Of a DNA stretch of 64,000 bases, positions 38,840 through 51,549 are shown one piece after another. Origin of the DNA: Colletes latitarsis (lineage: Eukaryota; Arthropoda; Insecta; Hymenoptera; Colletidae); the NCBI RefSeq assembly GCF_051014445.1, contig NW_027488366.1:15518001-15582000 (forward strand), written 5' to 3'. Every line of letters begins with the position of its first letter. Position 1 is the first letter of the stretch. The position numbers and the translations under genes are program-made. The notes beneath the pieces were generated by a model that worked only from the letters and a program-made list of their open reading frames with translations, was not told the origin of the DNA and ran no database searches.

Positions 38840-41209
38840 CCCAGACCTATCCCAGACCTAACATGCGTTATCCTCTAAAATATTTATCAAGACCAGGTTT
38901 AATTGATTGTTTCGGTGTGGACCCACATTGCTACGTGATCCAAACCAGAAAATAACCCAGGATCTGTTCAACGAGTATGTGAAGTGTGCGAAAGTATGAG
39001 TCTGATGAGGGCAAATCCCAGACCTATCCCAGACCTAACATTCGTTATCCTCTAAAATATTTATCAAGACCAGGTTTAATTGATTGTTTCAGTGTGGACC
39101 CACATGACTACGTGTTCCAAACCAGAAAAAACCCAGGATCCGTTCAACAAGTATGTGAAGAATGCGAAAGTATGAGTCTGATGAGTGAAAATCCCAGGAC
39201 TAACCTAGACCTAACATGCGTTATCCTCAAAAATATTGATCGAAACCTGGTTTAATCGACTGTTTCAGTGTGGTACCACATTACTATGTGATCCAAACCA
39301 GAAAATAACCCAGGATCTGTTCAACGAGTATGTGAAGTGTGCGAAAGTATGAGTCTGATGAGGTCAAATCCCAGACCAATCCCAGACTTAACTTGCGTTA
39401 TCCTCTAAAATATTGATCGAAACCAGGTTTAATCGACTGTTTCAGTGTGGTACCACATTACTACGTGATCCAAACGAGAAAAAACCCAGGATCAGTTCAA
39501 CAAGTATAAGAAGAATGCGAAAGTATGAGTCTGATGAGTGAAAATCCCAGGGCTAACCTAGACCTAACATGCGTTATCCTCTAAAATATTAATCCAAACC
39601 AGGTTTAATGGACTGTTTCAGTGTGGTACCACATTACTACGTGGTACAAACCAGAAAAAACCCAGGATCCGTTCAACAAGTATGTGAGGAATGCGAATGT
39701 ATGAGTCTGATGAGTGAAAATCCCAGGCCTTACCTAGACCTAACTTGCGTTATCCTCTAAAATATTTATCAAGACCAGGTTTAATTGATTGTTTCAGTGT
39801 GGACCCACATTACTACGTGATCCAAACCAGAAAAAACCCAGGATCAGTTCAACAAGTACAAGAAGAATGCGAAAGTATGAGCCTGATGAGGGCAAATCCC
39901 GGACCTATCCCAGACCTAACTTGCGTTATCCTCTAAAATATTCATCGAAACCAGGTTTAATCGACTGTTTTAGTGTGGTACCACATTACTACGTGATCCA
40001 AACCAGAAAAAACCCAGGATCTGTTCAACAAGTATGTGAAAAACGCGAAACTGTGAGCCTGATGAGGGCAAATCTTACACCTAACCCAGACCTAAGATGC
40101 GTTATCCTCTAAAATATTTATCCAGACCAGGTTTCATTGAATGTTTCAGTGTGGTACCACTTTACTACGTGATCCAATCCAGAAATAGTCCAGGATCTAG
40201 CCATGAAGTATGAGAAATATGCGATAGTAAGAGCCTGATGAGGGCAAATCCAAGACCTATCCCAGACCTAACTTGCGTTATCCTCTAAAGTATTGATCGA
40301 AACCAGGTTTAATTGACTGTTTCAGCGTGGTACCACATTACTACGTGATGCAATCCAGAAAAAGCCCAGGATCTAGCCATCAAGTATGAGAAATATGCGA
40401 AAGAATGAGCCTGATGAGAGCAAATCCCAGACCTAACCTAGACCTAACATGCGTTATCCTCTAAAATAATGAGCGAAACCAGGTTTAATGGACGGTTTCA
40501 GTGTGGTACCACACTACTTCGTGATCCAAACCAGAAAAAATCCAGGATCTGTTCAACAAGTATATGAAAAACGCGAAACTGTGAGCCTGATGTGGGCAAA
40601 TCTTAGACCTATCCCAGACCTAAGATGCGTTGTCCTCTAAAATATTTATCCAGACCAGGTTTCATTGAATGTTTCAGTGTGGTACCACTTTACTACGTGA
40701 TCCAATTCAGAAATAGCCCAGGATCTAGCCTTGAAGTATGAGAAATATGTGAAAGTATGAGCCTGATGAGGGCAAATCCTAGACCTAATCCAGACCTAAC
40801 ATGCGTCATCCTCTAAAATATTTATCAAGACCAGGTTTAATTGAATGTTTCAGTGTGGTACCACATTACTATGTGATCCAAACCAGAAAATAACACAGGA
40901 TCTGTTCAACGAGTATGTGAAATGTGCGAAAGTATGAGCCTGATGAGGGCAAATCCCAGACCTATCCCAGACCTAACATGCGTTATCCTCTAAAATATTT
41001 ATCAAGAATAAGTTTAATTGATTGTTTCAGTGTGGACCCACATTACTACGTGATCCAAACCAGAAAAAACCCAGGATCCGTTCAACAAGTATGTGAAGAA
41101 TGCGAAAGAATGAGTCTGATGAGTGAAAATCCCAGGCCTGACCTAGACCTAACATGCGTTATCGTCTAAAATATTGAGCGAAACCAGGGTTAATGGACTG
41201 TTTCAGTGT
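38840..41209 (+). repeat. Block duplicated at 50117-52486 (offset 11,277 bp, 64 monomers)
   Basis: About 2.4 kb matches in register with scattered substitutions (for example near 39,651, 39,859, 40,254 and 40,580). Shared rare variants include CCAAACGAGAAAA, TTTCGGTGTGGACC, AATAGTCCAGG and TCAAGAATAAG. The match ends at 41209/52486, where one copy continues GTACC and the other GTCCC. Confidence 0.85.
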
Positions 41210-41681
41210 GGTACCACACTACTACGGTATCCAAACCAGAAAAAACCCAGGCTCCGTTCAACAAGTATGTGAAGTGTGCGAAAGTATGAGCCTGATATGA
41301 GCAAATCCCAGACCTAACCTAGACCCAACATGAATTATTCTCTAAAATATTGGTCGAAACCAGGTTTAATTGACTGTTTCAGTGTGGTCCCACATTACTA
41401 CGTGACCCAAACCAGAAAAAACCCAGGATCCGTTCAACAAGTATGTGAAGAATGCGAAAGTATGAGTCTGATGAGTGAAAAAACCAGGCCTGACCTAGAC
41501 CTAACATGCGTTATCCTCTAAAATATTGAGCGAAACCAGGTTTAATGGACTGTTTCAGTGTGGTACCACACTACTACGGTATCCAAACCAGAAAAAACCC
41601 AGGATCTGTTCAACTAGTATGTGAAAAACGCGAAAGTATGAGCCTGATGAGGGCAAATCCCAGACCTATCCCTGACCTAAC

Positions 41682-41858
41682 TTGCGTTATCCTCTAAAAT
41701 ATTGATCGAAACAAGGTTTAATCGACTGTTTCAGTGTGGAACCACATTACTACGTGATCCAAACCAGAACAAAACCCAGGATCTTGTCAACGAGTATGTG
41801 AATTGTGCGAAAGTATGAGTCTGATGAGGTCAAATCCCAGACCAATCCCAGACTTAAC
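41682..41858 (+). repeat. Type H monomer, exemplar (177 bp)
   Basis: Diagnostic features are GTGTGGAACCACATTACTACG, CCAGAACAAAACCCAGG, GGATCTTGTCAACGAGTATG and TGAATTGTGCG. The extra A-tract base makes it 177 bp. H copies are seen only after about 38 kb (near 38,400, 41,760, 44,931, 49,690, 57,800 and 61,140), which marks zone III. The 49,690 copy has a longer A-run (GAAAAAAAACCC). Confidence 0.85.
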
Positions 41859-42387
41859 TTGCGTTTTCCTCTAAAATATTGATCGAAACCAGGTTTAATC
41901 GACTGTTTCAGTGCGGTACCACATTACTACGTGATCCAAACCAGAAAAAACCCAGGATCAGTTCAACAGGTATGAGAAGAATGCGAAAGTATGAGTCTGA
42001 TGAGTGAAAATCCCAGACCTATCCCAGACCTAACATGCGTTATCCTCTAAAATATTTATCGAAACCTGGTTTAATCGACTGTTTCAGTTTGGTATCACAT
42101 TACTATGTGATCCAAACCAGAAAAAACCCAGGATCTGTTCAACAAGTATGTGAAGTGTGCGTAAGTATGAGTCTGATGAGGGCAAATCCCACACCTATCC
42201 CAGACCTAACTTGCGTTATCCTCTAAAATATTGATCGAAACTAGGTTTAACCGACTGTTTCAGTTTGGTACCACATTACTATGTGATCCAAACCAGAAAA
42301 TAACCCAGGATCTGTTCAACGAGTATGTGAAGTGTGCGAAAGTATGTGTCTGATGAGGGCAAATCCCAGACCTATCCCAGACCTAAC

Positions 42388-42739
42388 ATGCGTTATCCTC
42401 TAAAATATTTATCAAGACCAGGTTTAGTTGATTGTATCAGTGTGTACCCATATTACTACGTGATCCAAACCAGAAAAAACCCAGGATCTGTTCAACAAGT
42501 ATGTGAAAAACGCGAAAGTATGAGCCTGATGAGGGCAAATCCCAGACCTATCCCAGACCTAACATGCGTTATCCTCTAAAATATTTATCAAGACCAGGTT
42601 TAGTTGATTGTATCAGTGTGTACCCATATTACTACGTGATCCAAACCAGAAAAAACCCAGGATCTGTTCAACAAGTATGTGAAAAACGCGAAAGTATGAG
42701 CCTGATGAGATCAAATCCCAGACTTATCCCAGACCTAAC
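42388..42739 (+). repeat. Adjacent monomer duplication inside the 3,171-bp unit
   Basis: Two neighbouring 176-bp units (42388 and 42564) share the rare GTTGATTGTATCAGTGTGTA and CCCATATTAC variants. They differ only near the 3' end (GATGAGGGC against GATGAGATC, and CCTATCCC against CTTATCCC). The pair is repeated at 45559 and 45735. The related block at 61592 has only one such unit. Confidence 0.9.
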
Positions 42740-45700
42740 TTGCGTTATCCTCTAAAATATTGATCGATACCAGGTTTAATTGACTGTTTCAGTGTGGTAC
42801 CACATTACTACGTAATCCAATCCAGAAATAGCCCAGGATCTAGCCATGAAGTATGAGAAATGTGCGAAAGTATGAGTCTGATGTGGGCAAATCTTGGACC
42901 TAACCCAGACCTAAGATGCGTTATCCTCTAAAATATTTATCCAGACCAGGTTTCATTGAATGTTTCAGTGTGGTACCACTTTACTACGTGATACAATGCA
43001 GAAACAGCCCAGGATCTAGCCATGAAGTATGAGAAATATGCGAAAGTATGAGCCTGATGAGGGCAAATCCTAGACCTAACCCAGACCTAAGATGCGTTAT
43101 CCTCTAAAATATTTATCCAGAACAGGTTTCATTGAATGTTTCAGTGTGGTACCACTTTACTACGTGATCCAATCCAGAAATAGCCCAGGATCTAGCCATG
43201 AAGTATGAGAAATATGCGAAAGTATGAGCCAGATGAGGGCAAATCCTAGACGTAACCCAGACCTAACATGCGTTATCCTCTAAAATATTTATCAAGACCA
43301 GGTTTAATAGAATGTTTCAGTGAGGTACCACATTACTACGTGATCCAAACCAGAAAAAACCCAGGATCCGTTCAACAAGTATGTGAAGAATGCGAATGTA
43401 TGAGTCTGATCAGTGAAAATCTCAGGCCTTACCAAGACCTAACTTGCGTTGTCCTCTAAAATATTGATGGAAACCAGGTTTCATTGACTGCTTCAGTGTG
43501 GTACTACATTACTACGTGAGGTAATCCAGAAAAAGCCCAGGATCTAGCCATCAAGTATGAGAAATATGCGAAAGAATGAGCCTGATGAGAGCAAATCCCA
43601 GACCTAACCTAGACCTAACATGCGTTATCCTCTAAAATAATGAGCGAAACCAGGTTTAATGGACGGTTTCAGTGTGGTACCACACTACTTCGTGATCCAA
43701 ACCAGAAAAAATCCAGGATCTGTTCAACAAGTATATGAAAAACGCGAAACTGTGAGCCTGATGTGGGCAAATCTTAGACCTATCCCAGACCTAAGATGCG
43801 TTGTCCTCTAAAATATTTATCCAGACCAGGTTTCATTGAATGTTTCAGTGTGGTACCACTTTACTACGTGATCCAATTCAGAAATAGCCCAGGATCTAGC
43901 CTTGAAGTATGAGAAATATGTGAAAGTATGAGCCTGATGAGGGCAAATCCTAGACCTAATCCAGACCTAACATGCGTCATCCTCTAAAATATTTATCAAG
44001 ACCAGGTTTAATTGAATGTTTCAGTGTGGTACCACATTACTATGTGATCCAAACCAGAAAATAACACAGGATCTGTTCAACGAGTATGTGAAATGTGCGA
44101 AAGTATGAGCCTGATGAGGGCAAATCCCAGACCTATCCCAGACCTAACATGCGTTATCCTCTAAAATATTTATCAAGAATAAGTTTAATTGATTGTTTCA
44201 GTGTGGACCCACATTACTACGTGATCCAAACCAGAAAAAACCCAGGATCCGTTCAACAAGTATGTGAAGAATGCGAAAGAATGAGTCTGATGAGTGAAAA
44301 TCCCAGGCCTGACCTAGACCTAACATGCGTTATCGTCTAAAATATTGAGCGAAACCAGGGTTAATGGACTGTTTCAGTGTGGTACCACACTACTACGGTA
44401 TCCAAACCAGAAAAAACCCAGGCTCCGTTCAACAAGTATGTGAAGTGTGCGAAAGTATGAGCCTGATATGAGCAAATCCCAGACCTAACCTAGACCCAAC
44501 ATGAATTATTCTCTAAAATATTGGTCGAAACCAGGTTTAATTGACTGTTTCAGTGTGGTCCCACATTACTACGTGACCCAAACCAGAAAAAACCCAGGAT
44601 CCGTTCAACAAGTATGTGAAGAATGCGAAAGTATGAGTCTGATGAGTGAAAAAACCAGGCCTGACCTAGACCTAACATGCGTTATCCTCTAAAATATTGA
44701 GCGAAACCAGGTTTAATGGACTGTTTCAGTGTGGTACCACACTACTACGGTATCCAAACCAGAAAAAACCCAGGATCTGTTCAACTAGTATGTGAAAAAC
44801 GCGAAAGTATGAGCCTGATGAGGGCAAATCCCAGACCTATCCCTGACCTAACTTGCGTTATCCTCTAAAATATTGATCGAAACAAGGTTTAATCGACTGT
44901 TTCAGTGTGGAACCACATTACTACGTGATCCAAACCAGAACAAAACCCAGGATCTTGTCAACGAGTATGTGAATTGTGCGAAAGTATGAGTCTGATGAGG
45001 TCAAATCCCAGACCAATCCCAGACTTAACTTGCGTTTTCCTCTAAAATATTGATCGAAACCAGGTTTAATCGACTGTTTCAGTGCGGTACCACATTACTA
45101 CGTGATCCAAACCAGAAAAAACCCAGGATCAGTTCAACAGGTATGAGAAGAATGCGAAAGTATGAGTCTGATGAGTGAAAATCCCAGACCTATCCCAGAC
45201 CTAACATGCGTTATCCTCTAAAATATTTATCGAAACCTGGTTTAATCGACTGTTTCAGTTTGGTATCACATTACTATGTGATCCAAACCAGAAAAAACCC
45301 AGGATCTGTTCAACAAGTATGTGAAGTGTGCGTAAGTATGAGTCTGATGAGGGCAAATCCCACACCTATCCCAGACCTAACTTGCGTTATCCTCTAAAAT
45401 ATTGATCGAAACTAGGTTTAACCGACTGTTTCAGTTTGGTACCACATTACTATGTGATCCAAACCAGAAAATAACCCAGGATCTGTTCAACGAGTATGTG
45501 AAGTGTGCGAAAGTATGTGTCTGATGAGGGCAAATCCCAGACCTATCCCAGACCTAACATGCGTTATCCTCTAAAATATTTATCAAGACCAGGTTTAGTT
45601 GATTGTATCAGTGTGTACCCATATTACTACGTGATCCAAACCAGAAAAAACCCAGGATCTGTTCAACAAGTATGTGAAAAACGCGAAAGTATGAGCCTGA

Positions 45701-46939
45701 TGAGGGCAAATCCCAGACCTATCCCAGACCTAACATGCGTTATCCTCTAAAATATTTATCAAGACCAGGTTTAGTTGATTGTATCAGTGTGTACCCATAT
45801 TACTACGTGATCCAAACCAGAAAAAACCCAGGATCTGTTCAACAAGTATGTGAAAAACGCGAAAGTATGAGCCTGATGAGATCAAATCCCAGACTTATCC
45901 CAGACCTAACTTGCGTTATCCTCTAAAATATTGATCGATACCAGGTTTAATTGACTGTTTCAGTGTGGTACCACATTACTACGTAATCCAATCCAGAAAT
46001 AGCCCAGGATCTAGCCATGAAGTATGAGAAATGTGCGAAAGTATGAGTCTGATGTGGGCAAATCTTGGACCTAACCCAGACCTAAGATGCGTTATCCTCT
46101 AAAATATTTATCCAGACCAGGTTTCATTGAATGTTTCAGTGTGGTACCACTTTACTACGTGATACAATGCAGAAACAGCCCAGGATCTAGCCATGAAGTA
46201 TGAGAAATATGCGAAAGTATGAGCCTGATGAGGGCAAATCCTAGACCTAACCCAGACCTAAGATGCGTTATCCTCTAAAATATTTATCCAGAACAGGTTT
46301 CATTGAATGTTTCAGTGTGGTACCACTTTACTACGTGATCCAATCCAGAAATAGCCCAGGATCTAGCCATGAAGTATGAGAAATATGCGAAAGTATGAGC
46401 CAGATGAGGGCAAATCCTAGACGTAACCCAGACCTAACATGCGTTATCCTCTAAAATATTTATCAAGACCAGGTTTAATAGAATGTTTCAGTGAGGTACC
46501 ACATTACTACGTGATCCAAACCAGAAAAAACCCAGGATCCGTTCAACAAGTATGTGAAGAATGCGAATGTATGAGTCTGATCAGTGAAAATCTCAGGCCT
46601 TACCAAGACCTAACTTGCGTTGTCCTCTAAAATATTGATGGAAACCAGGTTTCATTGACTGCTTCAGTGTGGTACTACATTACTACGTGAGGTAATCCAG
46701 AAAAAGCCCAGGATCTAGCCATCAAGTATGAGAAATATGCGAAAGAATGAGCCTGATGAGAGCAAATCCCAGACCTAACCTAGACCTAACATGCGTTATC
46801 CTCTAAAATAATGAGCGAAACCAGGTTTAATGGACTGTTTCAGTGTGGTACCACACTACTTCGTGATCCAAACCAGAAAAAACCCAGGATCTGTTCAACA
46901 AGTATGTGAAAAACGCGAAACTGTGTGCCTGATGAGGGC

Positions 46940-47160
46940 GAATCCCAGACCTATGCCAGACCTAACTTGCGTTGTCCTCTAAGATATTGATGGAAACCAG
47001 GTTTAATTGACTGTTTCAGTGTTGTACTTCATTACTACGTGATACAAACCAGAAAAAACCCAGGATCTGTTCAACAAATATGTGAAAGACGCGAAAGTAT
47101 GAGCCTGATGAGGGCGAATCCCAGACCTATGCCAGACCTAACTTGCGTTGTCCTCTAAGA
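46940..47160 (+). repeat. One-monomer repeat with a D-like core
   Basis: Two consecutive units carry GGGCGAATCCCAGACC, TATGCCAGACC and TTGTCCTCTAAGATATTG, 176 bp apart. The second has CAACAAATATGTGAAAGACG. This is a small local expansion just right of the 3,171-bp duplication. Confidence 0.75.
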
Positions 47161-48199
47161 TATTGATGGAAACCAGGTTTAATTGACTATTTCAGTGTTG
47201 TACTTCATTACTACGTGATGCAGTCCAGAAAAAGCCCAGGATATAGCAATCAAGTATGAGAAATATGCGAAAGAATGAGCCTGATGAGAGCAAATCCCAG
47301 ACCTAACCCAGACCTAACATGCGTTATCCTCTAAAATATTTATCAAGACCAGGTTTAATTGATTGTTTCAGTGTGGACCCACATTACTACGTGATCCAAA
47401 CCAGAAAAAACCCAGGATCCGTTCAACAAGTATGTGAAGAATGCGAAAGTATGAGTCTGATGAGTGAAAATCCCAGGCCTAACCTAGACCTAACATTCGT
47501 TATCTTCAAAAATATTGATCGGAACCTGGTTTAATCGACTGTTTCAGTGTGGCACCACATTACCATGTGATCCAAACCAGAAAATAACCCAGGATCTGTT
47601 CAACGAGTATGTGAAGTGTGCGAAAGTATGAGTCTGATGAGGTCAAATCTCAGACCAATCCCAGACTTAACTTGCGTTATCCTCTAAGATATTGATCGAA
47701 ACCAGGTTTAATCGACTGTTTCAGTGTGGTACCACATTACTACGTGATCCAAACCAGAAAAAACCCAGGATCAGTTCAGCAAGTATGAGAAGAATGCGAA
47801 AGTATGAGTCTGATGAGTGAAAATCCCAGGGCTAACCTAGACCTAACATGCGTTATCCTCTAAAATATTGATCCAAACCAGGTTTAATGGACTGTTTCAG
47901 TGTGGTACCACACTACTACGTGATACAAACCAGAAAAAACCCAGGATCTGTTCAACAAGTATGTGAAAAACGCGAAAGTATGAGCCTGATGAGGGCGAAT
48001 CCCAGACCTATGCCAGACCTAACTTGCGTTGTCGTCTAAAATATTTATCCAGAACAGGTTTCATTGAATGTTTCAGTGTGGTACCATTTTACTACGTGAT
48101 CCAATCCAGAAATAGCCCGGGATCTAGCCATGAAGTATGAGAAATATGCGATAGTAAGAGCCTGATGAGGGCAAATCCTAGACCTATCCCAGACCTAAC

Positions 48200-49632
48200 T
48201 TGCGTTATCCTCTAAAATATTGATCGAAACCAGGTTTAATTGACTGTTTCAGCGTGGTACCACATTACTACGTGATACAATGCAGAAACAGCCCAGGATC
48301 TAGCCATGAAGTATGAGAAATATGCGAAAGTATGAGCCTGATGAGGGCAAATCCTAGACGTAACCCAGACCTAACATGCGTTATCCTGTAAAATATTTAT
48401 CAAGACCAGGTTTAATAGAATGTTTCAGTGTGGTACCACATTACTACGTGATCCAAACCAGAAAAAACCCCGGATCCGTTCAACAAGTATGTGAAGAATG
48501 CGAATGTATGAGTCTGATCAGTGAAAATCTCAGGCCTTACCTAGACCTAACTTGCGTTGTCCTCTAAAATATTGATGGAAACCAGGTTTCGTTGACTGTT
48601 TCAGTGTGGTACTACGTTACTACGTGATGCAATCCGGAAAAAGCACAGGATCTAGCCATCAAGTATGAGACATATGCGAAAGAATGAGCCTGATGAGAGC
48701 AAATCCCAGACCTAACCTAGACCTAACATGTGTTATCCTCTAAAATATTGAGCGAAACCAGGTTTAATGGACGGTTTCAGTGTGGTACCACACTACTTCG
48801 TGATCCAAACCAGAAAAAACCCAGGATCTGTTCAACAAGTATATGAAAAACGCGAAACTGTGAGCCTGATGAGGGCAAATCTTAGACCTATCCCAGACCT
48901 AAGATGCGTTGTCCTCTAAAATATTTATCCAGACCAGGTTTCATTGAATGTTTCAGTGTGGTACCACTTTAGTACGTGATCCAATTCAGAAATAGCCCAG
49001 GATCTAGCCTTGAAGTATGAGAAATATGCGAAAGTATGAGCCTGATGAGGGCAAATCCTAGACCCAACCCAGACCTAACATGCGTCATCCTCTAAAATAT
49101 TTATCAAGACCAGGTTTAATTGAATGTTTCAGTGTGGTACCACATTACTATGTGATCCAAACCAGAAAATAACGCAGGATCTGTTCAACGAGTATGCGAA
49201 GTGTGCGAAAGTATGAGCTTGATGAGGGCAAATCCCAGACCTATCCCAGACCTAACATGCGTTATCCTCTAAAATATTTATCAAGACCAGGTTTAATTGA
49301 TTGTTTCAGTGTGGACCCACATTACTACGTGATCCAAACCAGAAAAAACCCAGGATCCGTTCAACAAGTATGTGAAGAATGCGAAAGTATGAGTCTGATG
49401 AGTGAAAATCCCAGGCCTGACCTAGACCTAACATGCGTTGTCGTCTACAATATTGAGCGAAACCAGGGTTAATGGACTGTTTCAGTGTGGTACCACACTA
49501 CTACGTGATCCAAACCAGAAAAAACCGAGGATCCGTTCAACAAGTATGTGAAGAATGCGAAAGTATGAGTCTGATGAGTGAAAAAACCAGGCCTGACCAA
49601 GACCTAACATGCGTTATCCTCAAAAATATTGA
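48200..49632 (+). repeat. Block duplicated at 54192-55624 (offset 5,992 bp, 34 monomers)
   Basis: About 1.4 kb matches, including CTCTACAATATTGAGCG, AAACCCCGGATCC, TACTACGTTACTACG, CCGAGGATCCG and GAGTATGCGAAGTGTG. Part of it occurs a third time at 56,441-57,658. Confidence 0.87.
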
Positions 49633-50669
49633 TCGAAACCAGGATTAATCGACTGTTTCAGTGTGGAACCACATTACTACGTGATCCAAACCAGAAAAAA
49701 AACCCAGGATCTTGTCAACGAGTATGTGAATTGTGCGAAAGTATGAGTCTGATGAGGGCTAATCCCAGACCTATGCCAGACCTAACTTGCGTTGTCCTCT
49801 AAAATATTTATCCAGAACAGGTTTCATTGAATGTTTCAGTGTGGTACCATTTTACTACGTGATCCAATCCAGAAATAGCCCGGGATCTAGCCATGAAGTA
49901 TGAGAAATATGCGATAGTAAGAGCCTGATGAGGGCAAATCCTAGACCTATCCCAGACCTAACTTGCGTTATCCTCTAAAATATTTATCAAGACCAGGTTT
50001 AATTGAATGTTTCAGTGTGGTACTACATTACTACGTGACCCAAACCAGAAAATATCCCAGGTTCTGTTCAACGAGTATGTGAAGTGTGCGAAAGTATGAG
50101 CCTGATGAGGGCAAATCCCAGACCTATCCCAGACCTAACATGCGTTATCCTCTAAAATATTTATCAAGACCAGGTTTAATTGATTGTTTCGGTGTGGACC
50201 CACATTACTACGTGATCCAAACCAGAAAATAACCCAGGATCTGTTCAACGAGTATGTGAAGTGTGCGAAAGTATGAGTCTGATGAGGGCAAATCCCAGAC
50301 CTATCCCAGACCTAACATTCGTTATCCTCTAAAATATTTATCAAGACCAGGTTTAATTGATTGTTTCAGTGTGGACCCACATTACTACGTGTTCCAAACC
50401 AGAAAAAACCCAGGATCCGTTCAACAAGTATGTGAAGAATGCGAAAGTATGAGTCTGATGAGTGAAAATCCCAGGACTAACCTAGACCTAACATGTGTTA
50501 TCCTCAAAAATATTGATCGAAACCTGGTTTAATCGACTGTTTCAGTGTGGTACCACATTACTATGTGATCCAAACCAGAAAATAACCCAGGATCTGTTCA
50601 ACGAGTATGTGAAGTGTGCGGAAGTATGAGTCTGATGAGGTCAAATCCCAGACCAATCCCAGACTTAAC

Positions 50670-50845
50670 TTGCGTTATCCTCTAAAATATTGATCGAAAC
50701 CAGGTTTAATCGACTGTTTCAGTGTGGTACCACATTACTACGTGATCCAAACGAGAAAAAACCCAGGATCAGTTCAACAAGTATAAGAAGAATGCGAAAG
50801 TATGAGTCTGATGAGTGAAAATCCCAGGGCTAACCTAGACCTAAC
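50670..50845 (+). repeat. Type F monomer, exemplar (176 bp)
   Basis: The 3' module is GGATCAGTTCAACAAGTATA followed by AGAAGAATGCG, with the tail GAAAATCCCAGGGCTAACC. GTATAAG replaces GTATGTG and puts a stop in the frame that stays open in type A. This argues against selection for a peptide. Runs of several F units occur at 14.4-16.9 kb and 20.9-22.5 kb. Confidence 0.88.
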
Positions 50846-51373
50846 ATGCGTTATCCTCTAAAATATTAATCCAAACCAGGTTTAATGGACTGTTTCAGTG
50901 TGGTACCACATTACTACGTGATACAAACCAGAAAAAACCCAGGATCCGTTCAACAAGTATGTGAGGAATGCGAATGTACGAGTCTGATGAGTGAAAATCC
51001 CAGGCCTTACCTAGACCTAACTTGCGTTATCCTCTAAAATATTTATCAAGACCAGGTTTAATTGATTGTTTCAGTGTGGACCCACATTACTACGTGATCC
51101 AAACCAGAAAAAACCCAGGATCAGTTCAACAAGTATAAGAAGAATGCGAAAGTATGAGCCTGATGAGGGCAAATCCCGGACCTATCCCAGACCTAACTTG
51201 CGTTATCCTCTAAAATATTCATCGAAACCAGGTTTAATCGACTGTTTTAGTGTGGTACCACATTACTACGTGATCCAAACCAGAAAAAACCCAGGATCTG
51301 TTCAACAAGTATGTGAAAAACGCGAAACTGTGAGCCTGATGAGGGCAAATCTTAGACCTAACCCAGACCTAAG

Positions 51374-51549
51374 ATGCGTTATCCTCTAAAATATTTATCC
51401 AGACCAGGTTTCATTGAATGTTTCAGTGTGGTACCACTTTACTACGTGATCCAATCCAGAAATAGTCCAGGATCTAGCCATGAAGTATGAGAAATATGCG
51501 ATAGTAAGAGCCTGATGAGGGCAAATCCAAGGCCTATCCCAGACCTAAC
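51374..51549 (+). repeat. Type E monomer, exemplar (176 bp)
   Basis: The 5' module is TTTATCCAGACCAGGTTTCA with TTGAATGTTTCAG. The core is GGTACCACTTTACTACG. The 3' module is CAATCCAGAAATAG, GATCTAGCCATGAAGTATGA, GAAATATGCG and then ATAGTAAGAG or AAAGTATGAG. E shares the TAGCC block with D but has GAAG where D has CAAG. It is commonest after 38 kb, and also occurs near 660, 9,120, 21,970 and 24,070. Confidence 0.88.

Larger units (their letters stand above)
40352..46833 (+). repeat. 3,171-bp (18-monomer) tandem duplication, about 2.04 copies
   Basis: Bases 40352-43662 and 43523-46833 were compared line by line and no difference was found over 3.3 kb. Shared private variants include CAGGCTCCG, CTGATATGAGC, GTGCGTAAGTATG, GAGCCAGATGAGG and TACGTGAGGTAATCC. 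The left edge is set by GATGCAATCC against GAGGTAATCC. The right edge is set by GGACGG against GGACTG. This is the cleanest and apparently youngest duplication in the window. Confidence 0.95.
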
